Positions 52,122 through 60,316 of a stretch of DNA of 64,000 nucleotides are shown here, piece after piece. Source of the DNA: Paenibacillus sp. BK033. GTDB taxonomy: Bacteria > Bacillota > Bacilli > Paenibacillales > Paenibacillaceae. Location: NCBI RefSeq assembly GCF_004345425.1, contig NZ_SLVP01000001.1, positions 1,364,001 through 1,428,000 on the forward strand. Reading direction: 5' to 3'. Numbering within the stretch: position 1 is the first letter of the stretch; each line of letters begins with the position of its first letter. Position numbers and translations under genes: made by a program. The notes under the pieces are model-generated. The model ran no database searches. It was not told the DNA's origin and was given only the letters and a program-made list of their open reading frames with translations.

Positions 52122-52648
52122 AGATGGTTTAACAAGGAGTAAATGTAAGTATCATGCGCCTTCCCGTATTGAACCATATAATCTCTCAAAATGCCTTCTT
52201 GTTGAAAGCCGAGCTTCGCAAGCAGACGACTCGAGGCCTCGTTGTCCGTAAATACCACGGCGCCAATGCGGTTGAGCCCAAGCTCCCGAAATCCGTACCG
52301 CAGAACTGCGGAAATTGCTTCGGAGGCGTAACCATTCCTCCAGGATTCGGGAAGAAGCTCATATCCGATCTCTGCCCTTCTATGCTTGGGGGACCATAAA
52401 TGAAAGCCGATGGTTCCGATGAGTCCCATTGTTCCCTTGCGTTCGATTCCCCAGCGTATGCCGCGCTTTTCCGCGTAGCCCGCTGCGAAATAATCGATAA
52501 GCGCTTGCGCTTGGTCCATGCGCTCCAACGCTTCTTGTCCGTAATATCGGGTAACCTGTTTGTTTGAAAAGCAAGCAAAGATATCTGCTATATCCCCGCC
52601 GGTGATCTCTCGTAAATGCAAGCGGTCCGTTTCTAAAACAGGAAACAT
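52118..52648 (-). CDS. RimJ/RimL-type GNAT acetyltransferase
   Basis: A 176-residue GNAT protein. It opens with the RimJ/RimL signature PVLETDRLHLREITGGDIAD and has IGTIGFHLWSPKHRRAEIGY, the acetyl-CoA loop NGYASEAISAVLRYGF and VFTDNEASSRLLAKLGFQQE near the end. Members acetylate ribosomal proteins, antibiotics or small molecules; the substrate here is unknown. The ATG at 52648 has GGGAGG six bases upstream. It is divergent from the alkC gene, whose LexA-type box lies about 75 bases away. Confidence 0.88.
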   Translation of the reverse strand: MFPVLETDRLHLREITGGDIADIFACFSNKQVTRYYGQEALERMDQAQALIDYFAAGYAEKRGIRWGIERKGTMGLIGTIGFHLWSPKHRRAEIGYELLPESWRNGYASEAISAVLRYGFRELGLNRIGAVVFTDNEASSRLLAKLGFQQEGILRDYMVQYGKAHDTYIYSLLNHL

Positions 52649-52711
52649 GCCATTCCTCCCTCTCACCGGCGAACATGATCCGGATTGTGTTATTAGTCTG
52701 CTTATCACGCT

Positions 52712-52740
52712 TTGCAAAACAGGAACAAATGTTCTATAAT
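52712..52740 (+). promoter_or_regulatory. alkC promoter with LexA-type box in the spacer
   Basis: TTGCAA (52712-52717) and a perfect TATAAT (52735-52740) are 17 bases apart. The spacer contains GAACAAATGTTC (52723-52734), which fits the core of the Gram-positive LexA consensus CGAACRNRYGTTYG at all 12 inner positions and differs only at the outermost base on each side. LexA bound there would block polymerase, predicting SOS induction of alkC. Confidence 0.78.
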
Positions 52741-52785
52741 GGACGTATGACTACGACAAAGAGATTATCGAAGAGAGGTACTCCA

Positions 52786-53901
52786 TTGGCTGAGCCGTTA
52801 AAAGATATTTACGATGAAGCCTTCCTGCGGCAATTCGCGGATAAAGTGCTGGCCGCTTATCCGCGGTTTGCGAAAGAGGCTTTTGTAACCCAAGTTATGA
52901 ATGATGAGTGGAACGATCTGGCGCTGAAGGGGAGGATCAGGAAAATCTCGACCGTGCTGGGCAGGCATTTGCCGGCGGATTACAGGGACGCGCTGGAAGT
53001 CTTGTATGCGATATGCGAGAAGTGCAGCGGATTTCCGTATCTGTTCTTCCCGGATTTTGTTGAGGTATACGGCGGAGCAGAGGAGCATTGGGACGTGTCC
53101 ATGCAGGCTCTGGAGAGATTTACCTCGAAATCCTCGGCTGAATTCGCCGTACGCGTCTTTTTGCTTCGCGATCCGGAACGGATGATGAAACAAATGTTCA
53201 CCTGGGCAAGCGACCCGGATGAACATGTTCGAAGATTGGCAAGCGAAGGCTGCAGGCCGCGTCTTCCATGGGGCCAAGCCCTTCCCGTCTTTAAGAAAGA
53301 CCCAGCGCCGCTGCTTCCGGTGCTTGAATTGCTGAAGGCGGATCCTTCGCTTTATGTTCGCAAGAGCGTCGCCAATAATCTGAACGACATTACCAAGGAT
53401 CACCCGGATGTTGTATTGGACATAGCCCGGAGATGGCAGGGAGAGCATCCGTACACGGATTGGATTATCCGTCACGCTTGCCGGAATCTGGTCCGCCAAG
53501 CCAATCCGGAGGCGCTGGCCATATTCGGATACGCCATGCCGGAAGACTCTGCTCCTATCGTTATCTCCGCAGACCTTCAGGCCCGGCCTTCCGTTCTGGA
53601 GATCGGCGACAGCTGCAGACTGGAATATGCCCTGCAAGTTCAAGAGGGCGAGCCGCTGCATCTTAGAATTGAATACGGAATAGATTTCGTGAAATCCGGA
53701 GGCAAAACCTCCCGTAAATTGTTTCTGTTATCGGATAAGACGGTGCCCGGCGGTTCAAAGCTATCCGGCAGCAGGGTTCACCGGTTCGCGGATTTATCCA
53801 CCAGGCGTCATTATGCGGGAGAGCATCGCATCGTGCTGCTGGTGAACGGCGTTGAAACGGCGTCCGCAATGGTTGAGCTGCGACCGCAAACGGTTCAATA
53901 G
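52786..53901 (+). CDS. alkC: AlkC-type DNA glycosylase (HEAT-like repeats plus C-terminal Ig-like domain)
   Basis: Removes N3-alkylated purines from DNA. From the TTG at 52786 the protein has 371 residues and begins AEPLKDIYDEAFLRQFADKV, the familiar AlkC N-terminus. A HEAT-like repeat domain (about 1-265) has SDPDEHVRRLASEGCRPRLP, WG and YVRKSVANNLNDITKDHPD. The last 100 residues form an Ig-like beta-domain (LEYALQVQEGEPLHLRIEYG, RRHYAGEHRIVLLVNG), as known for AlkC of Pseudomonas fluorescens. GAGAGGT lies six bases before the TTG. An in-frame ATG at 52747 would coincide with the predicted transcription start and has no ribosome site, so the TTG is preferred. Confidence 0.88.
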   Translation: MAEPLKDIYDEAFLRQFADKVLAAYPRFAKEAFVTQVMNDEWNDLALKGRIRKISTVLGRHLPADYRDALEVLYAICEKCSGFPYLFFPDFVEVYGGAEEHWDVSMQALERFTSKSSAEFAVRVFLLRDPERMMKQMFTWASDPDEHVRRLASEGCRPRLPWGQALPVFKKDPAPLLPVLELLKADPSLYVRKSVANNLNDITKDHPDVVLDIARRWQGEHPYTDWIIRHACRNLVRQANPEALAIFGYAMPEDSAPIVISADLQARPSVLEIGDSCRLEYALQVQEGEPLHLRIEYGIDFVKSGGKTSRKLFLLSDKTVPGGSKLSGSRVHRFADLSTRRHYAGEHRIVLLVNGVETASAMVELRPQTVQ

Positions 53902-53908
53902 TGAGTAG

Positions 53909-53955
53909 AAGAGCTATGCCGATGCCTCAAGCATTGGCTTAGCTCTTTATTTTGT
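53909..53955 (+). terminator. Intrinsic terminator of alkC
   Basis: AGAGCTATGCCGATGC pairs with GCATTGGCTTAGCTCT (three non-Watson-Crick positions) around CTCAA, followed by TTATTTTG. Confidence 0.75.
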
Positions 53956-54047
53956 ATTGGTAAAAGGCAGCCGGGTATCTCTCCATGGTTAATCTCTCTC
54001 CAACCGGCACGAAGCCATGCCGTTCGTTAAAATTGACGCAGCGCGGC
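53939..54047 (-). pseudogene. Remnant of a GNAT acetyltransferase gene
   Basis: The minus strand encodes FNERHGFVPVGERLTMERYP followed by AAFYQYK before a stop at 53939. The pattern (aromatic-x-ERxGF followed by a beta-strand and MERYP) is the C-terminal end of many GNAT enzymes. Upstream, the matching sequence AKTAALRQF is in another frame, separated by one base, and no start or acetyl-CoA loop remains. A broken, truncated gene is the simplest reading; the match is short. Confidence 0.42.
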
Positions 54048-54071
54048 GGTCTTCGCAATTCCCCTATCCAG

Positions 54072-54503
54072 TTAGAACGAGATCATTGCGCCTCGCTCGT
54101 CAAATACGGCAGTGGGGTTCCACGCCACTTCCCACAGGTTGTTTTCCGGATCCGCAAAATACGCCGTACGCCCTCCCCAGAACGCATCGCTTGGTTCCCT
54201 TAAGACAGTTCCGCCAATCTCCCGGATTTGATCAATGATTGAATCTACTTGCGAGGGCTCGTCCACGTTAATGGCATATGAAACCGCGCGGTAGCTATTT
54301 CTGTCTTGCGAAAAAGTGATTCCGGCGTCTTTGGCTAGTTCTTCAATCGGGAATAGGGTCAAGATGACGCCAGCTGTCAGAAATGAAGCATAGTTATCTG
54401 AACTATGAGCGCCCTCCGCCCAACCGAGCTTCAGGTAGAAAGCGCGAAGCGCAGGCAAATCGTAAGCACCAATCGTTATCAGGCTGACACGTTGAGGGAT
54501 CAT
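54072..54503 (-). CDS. VOC-superfamily (glyoxalase-like) protein
   Basis: A 143-residue protein with two beta-alpha-beta-beta-beta modules. The N-terminal VSLITIGAYDLPALRAFYLK and the C-terminal GGRTAYFADPENNLWEVAWN are classic VOC segments; the Glu of LWEVAW is a metal-ligand position. Function could be a lyase, dioxygenase or antibiotic-binding protein. AGGAGG lies nine bases before the ATG at 54503; an ATG at 54542 has no ribosome site. It is divergent from the hen1-pnkp operon. Confidence 0.88.
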   Translation of the reverse strand: MIPQRVSLITIGAYDLPALRAFYLKLGWAEGAHSSDNYASFLTAGVILTLFPIEELAKDAGITFSQDRNSYRAVSYAINVDEPSQVDSIIDQIREIGGTVLREPSDAFWGGRTAYFADPENNLWEVAWNPTAVFDERGAMISF

Positions 54504-54693
54504 AACACTTGTCCTCCTAAAATTTTTGGAATATTGATCCAATTATATCGTCTTAAAATCTGGAGTGGCAATAGAGAAATGCATAGAAGCTGCTCTTTTT
54601 TTGCCTGCGTCGTAATACTTTTGCCATGTTCGTTCACGGATAAATATGTAAAAATCCGAAATAGAAGCTGCTAAGAAAGAGGGGATTAACCAT

Positions 54694-55959
54694 ATGGCAA
54701 TCGTTCAATTGAAATCTACAAATCCGCAATTTACTTATTTGATAAAGAAAAATCCAAGTTCCGGCATGCAAATCCGGTCCGTCCGGAAAGGGCTGGCCTA
54801 TGGCTGGCATACCGGCGAATCGGTCTACAACGTGTATTTCAAGGATGCGGATAACGAAGTGTCTTATAAAGAAAACGAGCAGGAGCAATTCGAATATTTG
54901 AATGTATCCCGATACCATACACCGCTTTTCCCGCTGAACGCGATTAATGAGTTTTTCTCGGCTCCGTACAAAAACCGGCACGAGCAGGATGCAGACGGTT
55001 ATGAAAACACCTTTCATATCAACATGATTCATGTGGAATGGATCCGTTACATTGAAAGCTTCGAGAAACATATGAGGGATTGCCGCTTCGAACGCCAAAT
55101 GCTATCCAACAAAAGCTATTCCTTAACGATTATTACGGATAAAAGCTTGTACCATCTGCTTCATGTGGTAAGCGTTTTATGCTTGTTCCTGGCGATGTCG
55201 GGCCATGAGTATATCGATCTTAATGACGAGATTCTTGACAAATATATTCAAAGCATTCAAGTCATTGACGCTCCTTTCTACATTCGCAGCTTATTCGCAA
55301 GAAGCTTCCTGACATCCAAGACAAACTTCTGGAAAAATAAAAAAGCTTTGGAGAGCACGGACCGCTATGCTATTGACTTCGATTTTGGCGGAACCGCCTT
55401 TCAGAGGAGAAATTATATCGGGAGTTGCCTTAAATTCGATAAATCGATTCTGGATATAGGCTGCGGGGAAGGCTTTTACGCCATACCGTTCGCCAAAAAA
55501 ATAGAAGGCTGCTATTATGCGGTCGACATTAATCAAGATTCACTTGCGACTGTTGAACGAAAGGCAAATGCGAAAGAACTGGATAATATCTCGCTTTACC
55601 CGTCGATTGAGCGTTTCCTCGCGGATTACAACGGAGAGCAGGTCGATATTATCATGACCGAAGTTATTGAGCATATGAGCAAGGATGAAGCCAAACAATG
55701 CATTCAAACGATTTGCGCGAATATCGATTTTGATCAATTTATTATTACTACGCCAAACGCTGATTTCAACCCTTACTACGAGCTTCAACACATGAGGCAT
55801 GACGATCATAAATGGGAGATGGGGCAAGAGGAGTTCCGGCAGTGGTTCAGGGATGTCGTTCAAGAAATCAAATGGGAGGTTGAATTCATTGCCATCGGTG
55901 ACGGCGTGAACAGCATCCGGACGACACAAGGCGTTATTTTGAAGAAAAGAGGGGCTTAA
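54694..55959 (+). CDS. hen1: Bacterial Hen1: RNA 3'-terminal ribose 2'-O-methyltransferase
   Basis: A 421-residue enzyme that, with Pnkp, repairs RNAs cut by ribotoxins and marks the junction by 2'-O-methylation before ligation. The N-terminal half (about 1-235) is the Hen1-N domain that contacts the Pnkp ligase module. The C-terminal half is a SAM methyltransferase with ILDIGCGEGFYAIPFA. The Hen1 metal site is visible: E323-V-I-E326-H327 (TEVIEHM) and His369/His372 (RHDDHKWEMG). AGAGGGG precedes the ATG. pnkp begins two bases after the stop, so the two are co-translated. No regulator is adjacent; the divergent neighbour is a VOC protein. Confidence 0.93.
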   Translation: MAIVQLKSTNPQFTYLIKKNPSSGMQIRSVRKGLAYGWHTGESVYNVYFKDADNEVSYKENEQEQFEYLNVSRYHTPLFPLNAINEFFSAPYKNRHEQDADGYENTFHINMIHVEWIRYIESFEKHMRDCRFERQMLSNKSYSLTIITDKSLYHLLHVVSVLCLFLAMSGHEYIDLNDEILDKYIQSIQVIDAPFYIRSLFARSFLTSKTNFWKNKKALESTDRYAIDFDFGGTAFQRRNYIGSCLKFDKSILDIGCGEGFYAIPFAKKIEGCYYAVDINQDSLATVERKANAKELDNISLYPSIERFLADYNGEQVDIIMTEVIEHMSKDEAKQCIQTICANIDFDQFIITTPNADFNPYYELQHMRHDDHKWEMGQEEFRQWFRDVVQEIKWEVEFIAIGDGVNSIRTTQGVILKKRGA

Positions 55960-55961
55960 AC

Positions 55962-58550
55962 ATGGAAATCTCAACGAAAGTGCATACCATCTTTCTAATG
56001 GTGGGACCGACGGAATGCGGGAAGTCTACTTTTGCGAATGAAATCCTTATTCCAGGCCTGCAGTTTCAAGCGAAAGAGAGTGGCGTAAAATCCAACATTC
56101 AATATTTGTCTTCCGACTCCATCCGCCAGGAAGTACTTGGGTTTGACTATGACAAGTACGACCGGGTCATGCTGGAAGCCAGCGAGCAGGCCTTTCAATT
56201 GCTGTTTGCCAAGCTGAAGCTGGTCACTTCCTTCCCGGTTAATGCAGAGTTTGTGATCGTAGATACAACCGGCCTCGCGGATGACTTCCGGTCAAAAGTG
56301 AGAGAGATTGCTCACGAGAACAACTATAACGTAGAGGTTATTTTGTTCGACTATCGCAACCGTGCCGATTACTATGCGTCGGAGCGGTCCAAGAAGCTCA
56401 TTACGGCGCACATCAACCGGATTAAAACCGAAGTTTTGCGTGCCTTGTCCAAAGAAGGCTACTCCGCTATTCATAAGATAAGGGCCAAGGACTTTTATTC
56501 GGTAACCGAAAAGAAAGCAAATCCCGAATACCGGGTTCATATTGAAAATCGGGATGAATACCTCGATACCGCGCTGCCAAGCCGATATAAATATATCGTT
56601 GTAGGAGATATTCATGAATGCTTGGATACGTTTAAAGCCCTTTTGCACAGCCACGGCTTTCAGATTGACGGAAATGTCTTGACTGCAGCTGACCGTGTAA
56701 AGGATACAAAAATCGTGCTGGTCGGAGATTGGATCGATAAAGGCAAACAGACAAGGGAAACGATCCAGTTTCTGCATGAGAACCGGGAACACTTTTATTT
56801 TGTAATGGGCAATCATGAGAATTTCGTCCACAAGTATTTAAAAGGAGAAGTGCAGGGAGTCGACGAGGAGCTGCTGCATACGTATTTCGATTCCACGCGG
56901 GAGCTGCGCAGCCATCCCGAATTGCTAGAACAGTTTCAACGGCTGATCGCCGTTTCCAAACCGTTCTATCGTTTCGTTGGCGCAAACGGTGCGTCCTTTT
57001 ACGTCACACATGCGCCATGCCGGAACAAATATATCGGTAAGCTGGACTCGAACTCTAAGCGGCACCAGCGAAACTTCCGGATCGACCGGGAAGCCGACCT
57101 CGAGGCACAGCTCAGATTCCTGGAAGAAGAAGCGGTAAGCAATTATCCTTTCCATGTATTCGGGCATGTCGCTGCGAAGAACGCTTTCCGGATCAAAAAC
57201 AAAGTCCATATCGATTCGGGCTGCGTACATGGAAACGCGTTGACCTCCGTAAGCCTGTCCTATAAACCGTTCTTCAAATCCCAAATTTCCAGTCAGGCTT
57301 TCATGGCGGAGGAGCTGCGGCCGTTATTTGTTTCGGAACGAAAAGCAGCGATTCAGGATTTAGGGGAAGAGGAGCTCCGGCGCCTGCGTTACGCGTCTTA
57401 TAACAAGATTAATTATATTTCGGGGACGATGGCTCCGGCAGATAAGGATGATGAATCCGGACAGTTGGAATCCATTAGCAAAGGCTTGCGCTATTTCGCA
57501 GAACGTGGCGTGAAGGAAGTCGTATTGCAGCCGAAATATATGGGTTCGAGATGCAATATTTATCTCTATTCCGATGTGGAGCAATGCTTTGCGATCAGCC
57601 GAAATGGGTACAAGATCAAGAAGGTCGACTTAAGCGGGATTTATGCCGGTCTTCTCGGTAAATTTGGCGGTTACATGAAGGAAAACAATATCGAGATGCT
57701 TCTGCTCGACGGCGAGCTGCTGCCATGGCAGGCGATGGGGGAAGGATTGATTCAGCGGCAATTCAAACCGATCGAGAAGGCGCTGGAGACAGAGATTGCT
57801 TTTCTGCATCAGAATGGATTCGAAGCGGCGCTTCGACAATTAACGGAGGATTACCGAGCTAGCGGCTTTGAAAAGGATCAATATCATATGCCGAAGGCGG
57901 AGTTAAGCCGAAAATACGGATCGACTGCTTATCAGAGCTACAAGCATCTGCGTGCCGTTCTCGATTCTTATATGCCGCTTGATGTACATGAAGCTGCTTA
58001 CGAAACCTATAAGCACCAAATGAAGCTGTACGCGGAAGAAGGCGAGCTTGCCTACAAGCCGTTTGCGTTATTGAAAATTATCTACGCATCCGGCCGGGAA
58101 GAAATGCCGGCGAACCGGAAAACCTCTGAGATGTACCGTTTTCTCTCGGAGGATGAATTCCTGCTTGTTGATTTGTCGGATGAAGAAGCTGTCGGTAAAG
58201 CGGAGAAGTTCTTCGCCAAGCTTACGGTTGACCAGCAGATGGAAGGCGTTGTCATTAAGCCGGAAATCATCGGGGAGAATATGGTACCCTTTATCAAGGT
58301 CCGAAATCCGGAATACTTGTCCATCGTTTACGGATATGATTATCGATTCCCTCATAAATACAATAAGCTGATGAAACAAAAGAATGTGAGTCAAAAGCTT
58401 CGCACTTCGGCCAACGAATATCGGATTGGCCAGCGGATGCTCGCCGTTCCGTATGCGGAGATATCGCCTGAAAATAAGCTGTACAAAGAAATCGCGGCGG
58501 GACTGCTTTTCGAAGTAGCCAAAGAGAGGGAAATCGACCCGAGGCTTTAA
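55962..58550 (+). CDS. pnkp: Pnkp: RNA-repair polynucleotide kinase-phosphatase-ligase
   Basis: An 862-residue three-domain RNA end-healing and sealing enzyme, near the length of Clostridium thermocellum Pnkp (870). Kinase (about 1-180): P-loop GPTECGKST (15-23). Phosphatase (about 208-420), a binuclear metallophosphoesterase: GDIHE (Asp216, His218), GDWIDKG (Asp256), GNHEN (Asn284, His285), and a downstream HVFGHV-like segment (FHVFGHVA). Ligase/adenylyltransferase (about 480-862): KYMGSR with the candidate AMP-accepting Lys525, then LLLDGELLPW and EGVVIKP. It follows hen1 by two bases (AGAGGGG ribosome site inside the end of hen1) and ends at a strong terminator. All catalytic motifs look intact. 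Confidence 0.95.
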   Translation: MEISTKVHTIFLMVGPTECGKSTFANEILIPGLQFQAKESGVKSNIQYLSSDSIRQEVLGFDYDKYDRVMLEASEQAFQLLFAKLKLVTSFPVNAEFVIVDTTGLADDFRSKVREIAHENNYNVEVILFDYRNRADYYASERSKKLITAHINRIKTEVLRALSKEGYSAIHKIRAKDFYSVTEKKANPEYRVHIENRDEYLDTALPSRYKYIVVGDIHECLDTFKALLHSHGFQIDGNVLTAADRVKDTKIVLVGDWIDKGKQTRETIQFLHENREHFYFVMGNHENFVHKYLKGEVQGVDEELLHTYFDSTRELRSHPELLEQFQRLIAVSKPFYRFVGANGASFYVTHAPCRNKYIGKLDSNSKRHQRNFRIDREADLEAQLRFLEEEAVSNYPFHVFGHVAAKNAFRIKNKVHIDSGCVHGNALTSVSLSYKPFFKSQISSQAFMAEELRPLFVSERKAAIQDLGEEELRRLRYASYNKINYISGTMAPADKDDESGQLESISKGLRYFAERGVKEVVLQPKYMGSRCNIYLYSDVEQCFAISRNGYKIKKVDLSGIYAGLLGKFGGYMKENNIEMLLLDGELLPWQAMGEGLIQRQFKPIEKALETEIAFLHQNGFEAALRQLTEDYRASGFEKDQYHMPKAELSRKYGSTAYQSYKHLRAVLDSYMPLDVHEAAYETYKHQMKLYAEEGELAYKPFALLKIIYASGREEMPANRKTSEMYRFLSEDEFLLVDLSDEEAVGKAEKFFAKLTVDQQMEGVVIKPEIIGENMVPFIKVRNPEYLSIVYGYDYRFPHKYNKLMKQKNVSQKLRTSANEYRIGQRMLAVPYAEISPENKLYKEIAAGLLFEVAKEREIDPRL

Positions 58551-58566
58551 GAGGAAGCATCGAGAG

Positions 58567-58594
58567 AAACGCACTTTAGCAGGTGCGTTTTTTT
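58567..58594 (+). terminator. Intrinsic terminator of hen1-pnkp
   Basis: A perfect AAACGCAC/GTGCGTTT stem around TTTAGCAG is followed by TTTT, 17 bases past the pnkp stop. Confidence 0.88.
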
Positions 58595-58735
58595 CTATTG
58601 CCAATGTACAGACTGTTGTGGCCGTCATCAGGTGAAAGATATTCAGGGAATTTCCAGTATTTTATAATGGTTCCGCCTGTGATATTCTCTTTCTATCATA
58701 GGAATATAAGGACCATTCGATTAAGGAGTGCCTGG

Positions 58736-59413
58736 ATGAATAAAATAACTGCCGTTATCTTCGATCTGGACCAAACGTTACTGGATAAGCATCAATCGTT
58801 AATCGGGTTCGCTAATCATCAATTTGATACATTTGCCCTTGCAGCTTTCGGTATAGCCAGGGAGGAGTTTGTGGAGAGATTTACGGAAATGAATCATGTC
58901 GTCCGTCCGAAGGAAGACGTCTACATGGACTTATTCGAGTTATTTGCAATCGACCGCGCTTTACTTCCTGCCATGCTGGAGGATTTGAACGGGAACTTCT
59001 CGGAATACGCGATTGGTTATCCGGGACTTCTTGATATGCTGAGCGAATTGAAGAAAGCCGCGGTCAAATTAGGCATGATTACGAACGGCAGGGCGTTTTA
59101 TCAGCGGAATAAAATAAGGGCTCTCGGCATTGAAGGTTATTTTGACGACATTATTATCTCGGAAGCAGTTGGTTTAAGAAAGCCGGATCCTGCAATCTTT
59201 CAGTTATCCTTGTCCAATCTGAATGTATCAGCAGCCGAGACTGTCTTTATAGGCGACAACTTGAAGAAGGATATGATACCGGCGAAGGAGCTTGGGATGC
59301 GGACCATTTGGAAACAAACGGCTGGTCTCAACGAATACACCGATATGGTCTGCGATAATTTGGCAGAAATACCGATGCTCATTCAACGCTTTATCCAAAC
59401 AAAAACCGGGTAA
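58736..59413 (+). CDS. HAD-superfamily phosphatase
   Basis: A 225-residue HAD-IA hydrolase. All four motifs are seen: VIFDLDQTLLDKHQ (nucleophile Asp and acid Asp, with Gln in the DxDxT-type loop), MITNGRAFYQRNK, LRKPDPAIFQLSL and VFIGDNLKKDM. A helical cap lies at residues 20-90. It probably dephosphorylates small metabolites such as nucleotides or phosphosugars. The ATG at 58736 follows AAGGAG; the frame is open further upstream, but without a ribosome site and across a region holding the pnkp terminator. It is convergent with the anchored unknown protein gene. Confidence 0.9.
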   Translation: MNKITAVIFDLDQTLLDKHQSLIGFANHQFDTFALAAFGIAREEFVERFTEMNHVVRPKEDVYMDLFELFAIDRALLPAMLEDLNGNFSEYAIGYPGLLDMLSELKKAAVKLGMITNGRAFYQRNKIRALGIEGYFDDIIISEAVGLRKPDPAIFQLSLSNLNVSAAETVFIGDNLKKDMIPAKELGMRTIWKQTAGLNEYTDMVCDNLAEIPMLIQRFIQTKTG

Positions 59414-59434
59414 CACGATGGTGTTCCCGGTTTT
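59402..59434. terminator. Bidirectional terminator
   Basis: AAAACCGGGTAACAC pairs with GTGTTCCCGGTTTT around GATG. The arms provide T-runs on both strands. It overlaps the end of the HAD gene and precedes the convergent gene's stop. Confidence 0.87.
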
Positions 59435-59437
59435 GGT

Positions 59438-60046
59438 TTACTTTTTATTCGCGGCCAAATAGTTGTCCATCTCATCGCGGTTCGCATGATCACCGGAGGG
59501 AACGGTGTCTGTTACACCCCAGTAATCTCTCTGCACGGTATCTTTATTAGGGAATGCGTATAAGTCCAAATCATGCAGGATGCGGTGCATAAAACGCAAA
59601 GCTTCCGGATCATGCTTCTTGCGGGCAATATCGGCGAGCGCGATCAAGGTATTCATATCAAGCTGCAAGCCTTGGACGCTTGCAAGGGTCTTGCCAATCT
59701 CTTCGTAATTTTTCGTATCGAAGACCTCGGACGCCAGAAACTCATCCCATGCGGTTTTATTATCGGACTTGAAATTATCCAGACCTCCGCCGGTTACCTT
59801 AAGATCAAAGGTAGAATGGTACTCCTTAATCTTGGTTACCGCACGTCCTTCGGCTGAATTCGCAGCAAAGTCAACCTGCGGTACATGAATCGGCTCAGCC
59901 TTAGTGGTTGTTTCCGCAGGATCCGACGCTTCTGCCTTATCCCCGCCGCCCATGGCTTTAAGAACGTAATTCGCGCCAATGGCACCGGCACCGCAAATCA
60001 GTACAAAGGCGATAGCGGCGCCAATCAGATTCTCTTTTACTCGCAA
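59438..60046 (-). CDS. Membrane-anchored protein of unknown function
   Basis: A 202-residue protein with one N-terminal membrane helix (IGAAIAFVLICGAGAIGANYVL), an acidic Thr/Ala linker, and a soluble extracellular helical domain. Segments such as YEEIGKTLASVQGLQLDMNT, DIARKKHDPEALRFMHRILH and DLDLYAFPNK look well conserved, but I do not recognise a family. The start is the TTG at 60046, with GGAGG seven bases ahead. A candidate promoter lies about 100 bases upstream. It is alone in its unit. Confidence 0.8.
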   Translation of the reverse strand: MRVKENLIGAAIAFVLICGAGAIGANYVLKAMGGGDKAEASDPAETTTKAEPIHVPQVDFAANSAEGRAVTKIKEYHSTFDLKVTGGGLDNFKSDNKTAWDEFLASEVFDTKNYEEIGKTLASVQGLQLDMNTLIALADIARKKHDPEALRFMHRILHDLDLYAFPNKDTVQRDYWGVTDTVPSGDHANRDEMDNYLAANKK

Positions 60047-60147
60047 TATAAATCCTCCTTAGCTGACTGTGACAATGGTAACGTTTAGTGTACCAAAAGA
60101 TGATCCCTTATGGAAATCTTCGAAAGTACCAAAAGTGCCCGCATCGA

Positions 60148-60175
60148 ATTATAGGATTTCGTAAAGAAAGGTCAG
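60148..60175 (-). promoter_or_regulatory. Candidate promoter of the membrane-anchored protein gene
   Basis: On the minus strand CTGACC (60175-60170) and TATAAT (60153-60148) are 16 bases apart. The remaining gap sequence contains the decamer GTACCAAAAG twice (near 60092 and 60127), of unknown meaning, and no gene. Confidence 0.5.
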
Positions 60176-60271
60176 GATAAGACGGTAACTCGTTCTTTTA
60201 ACCTTCCCAAATTCCTTATTTATACAATTGTACGTATTTTTGTAGGGTTAGTTGCGGTGGTACTTGGAAAG

Positions 60272-60298
60272 AAAAGACCTCAGCTGTCCGCTGAGGTC
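60272..60298 (-). terminator. Intrinsic terminator of the GH2 gene
   Basis: A perfect GACCTCAGC/GCTGAGGTC stem around GGACA is followed on the minus strand by TTTTCTTT. It lies 18 bases past the stop. Confidence 0.88.
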
Positions 60299-60316
60299 CG
60301 TTTGGCTCACGTTTCA

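Noticed and set aside
52747-52785. ATG at 52747 as a leaderless start of alkC
   Set aside because: It coincides with the predicted transcription start and has no ribosome site, whereas the TTG at 52786 has one and gives the normal AlkC N-terminus.
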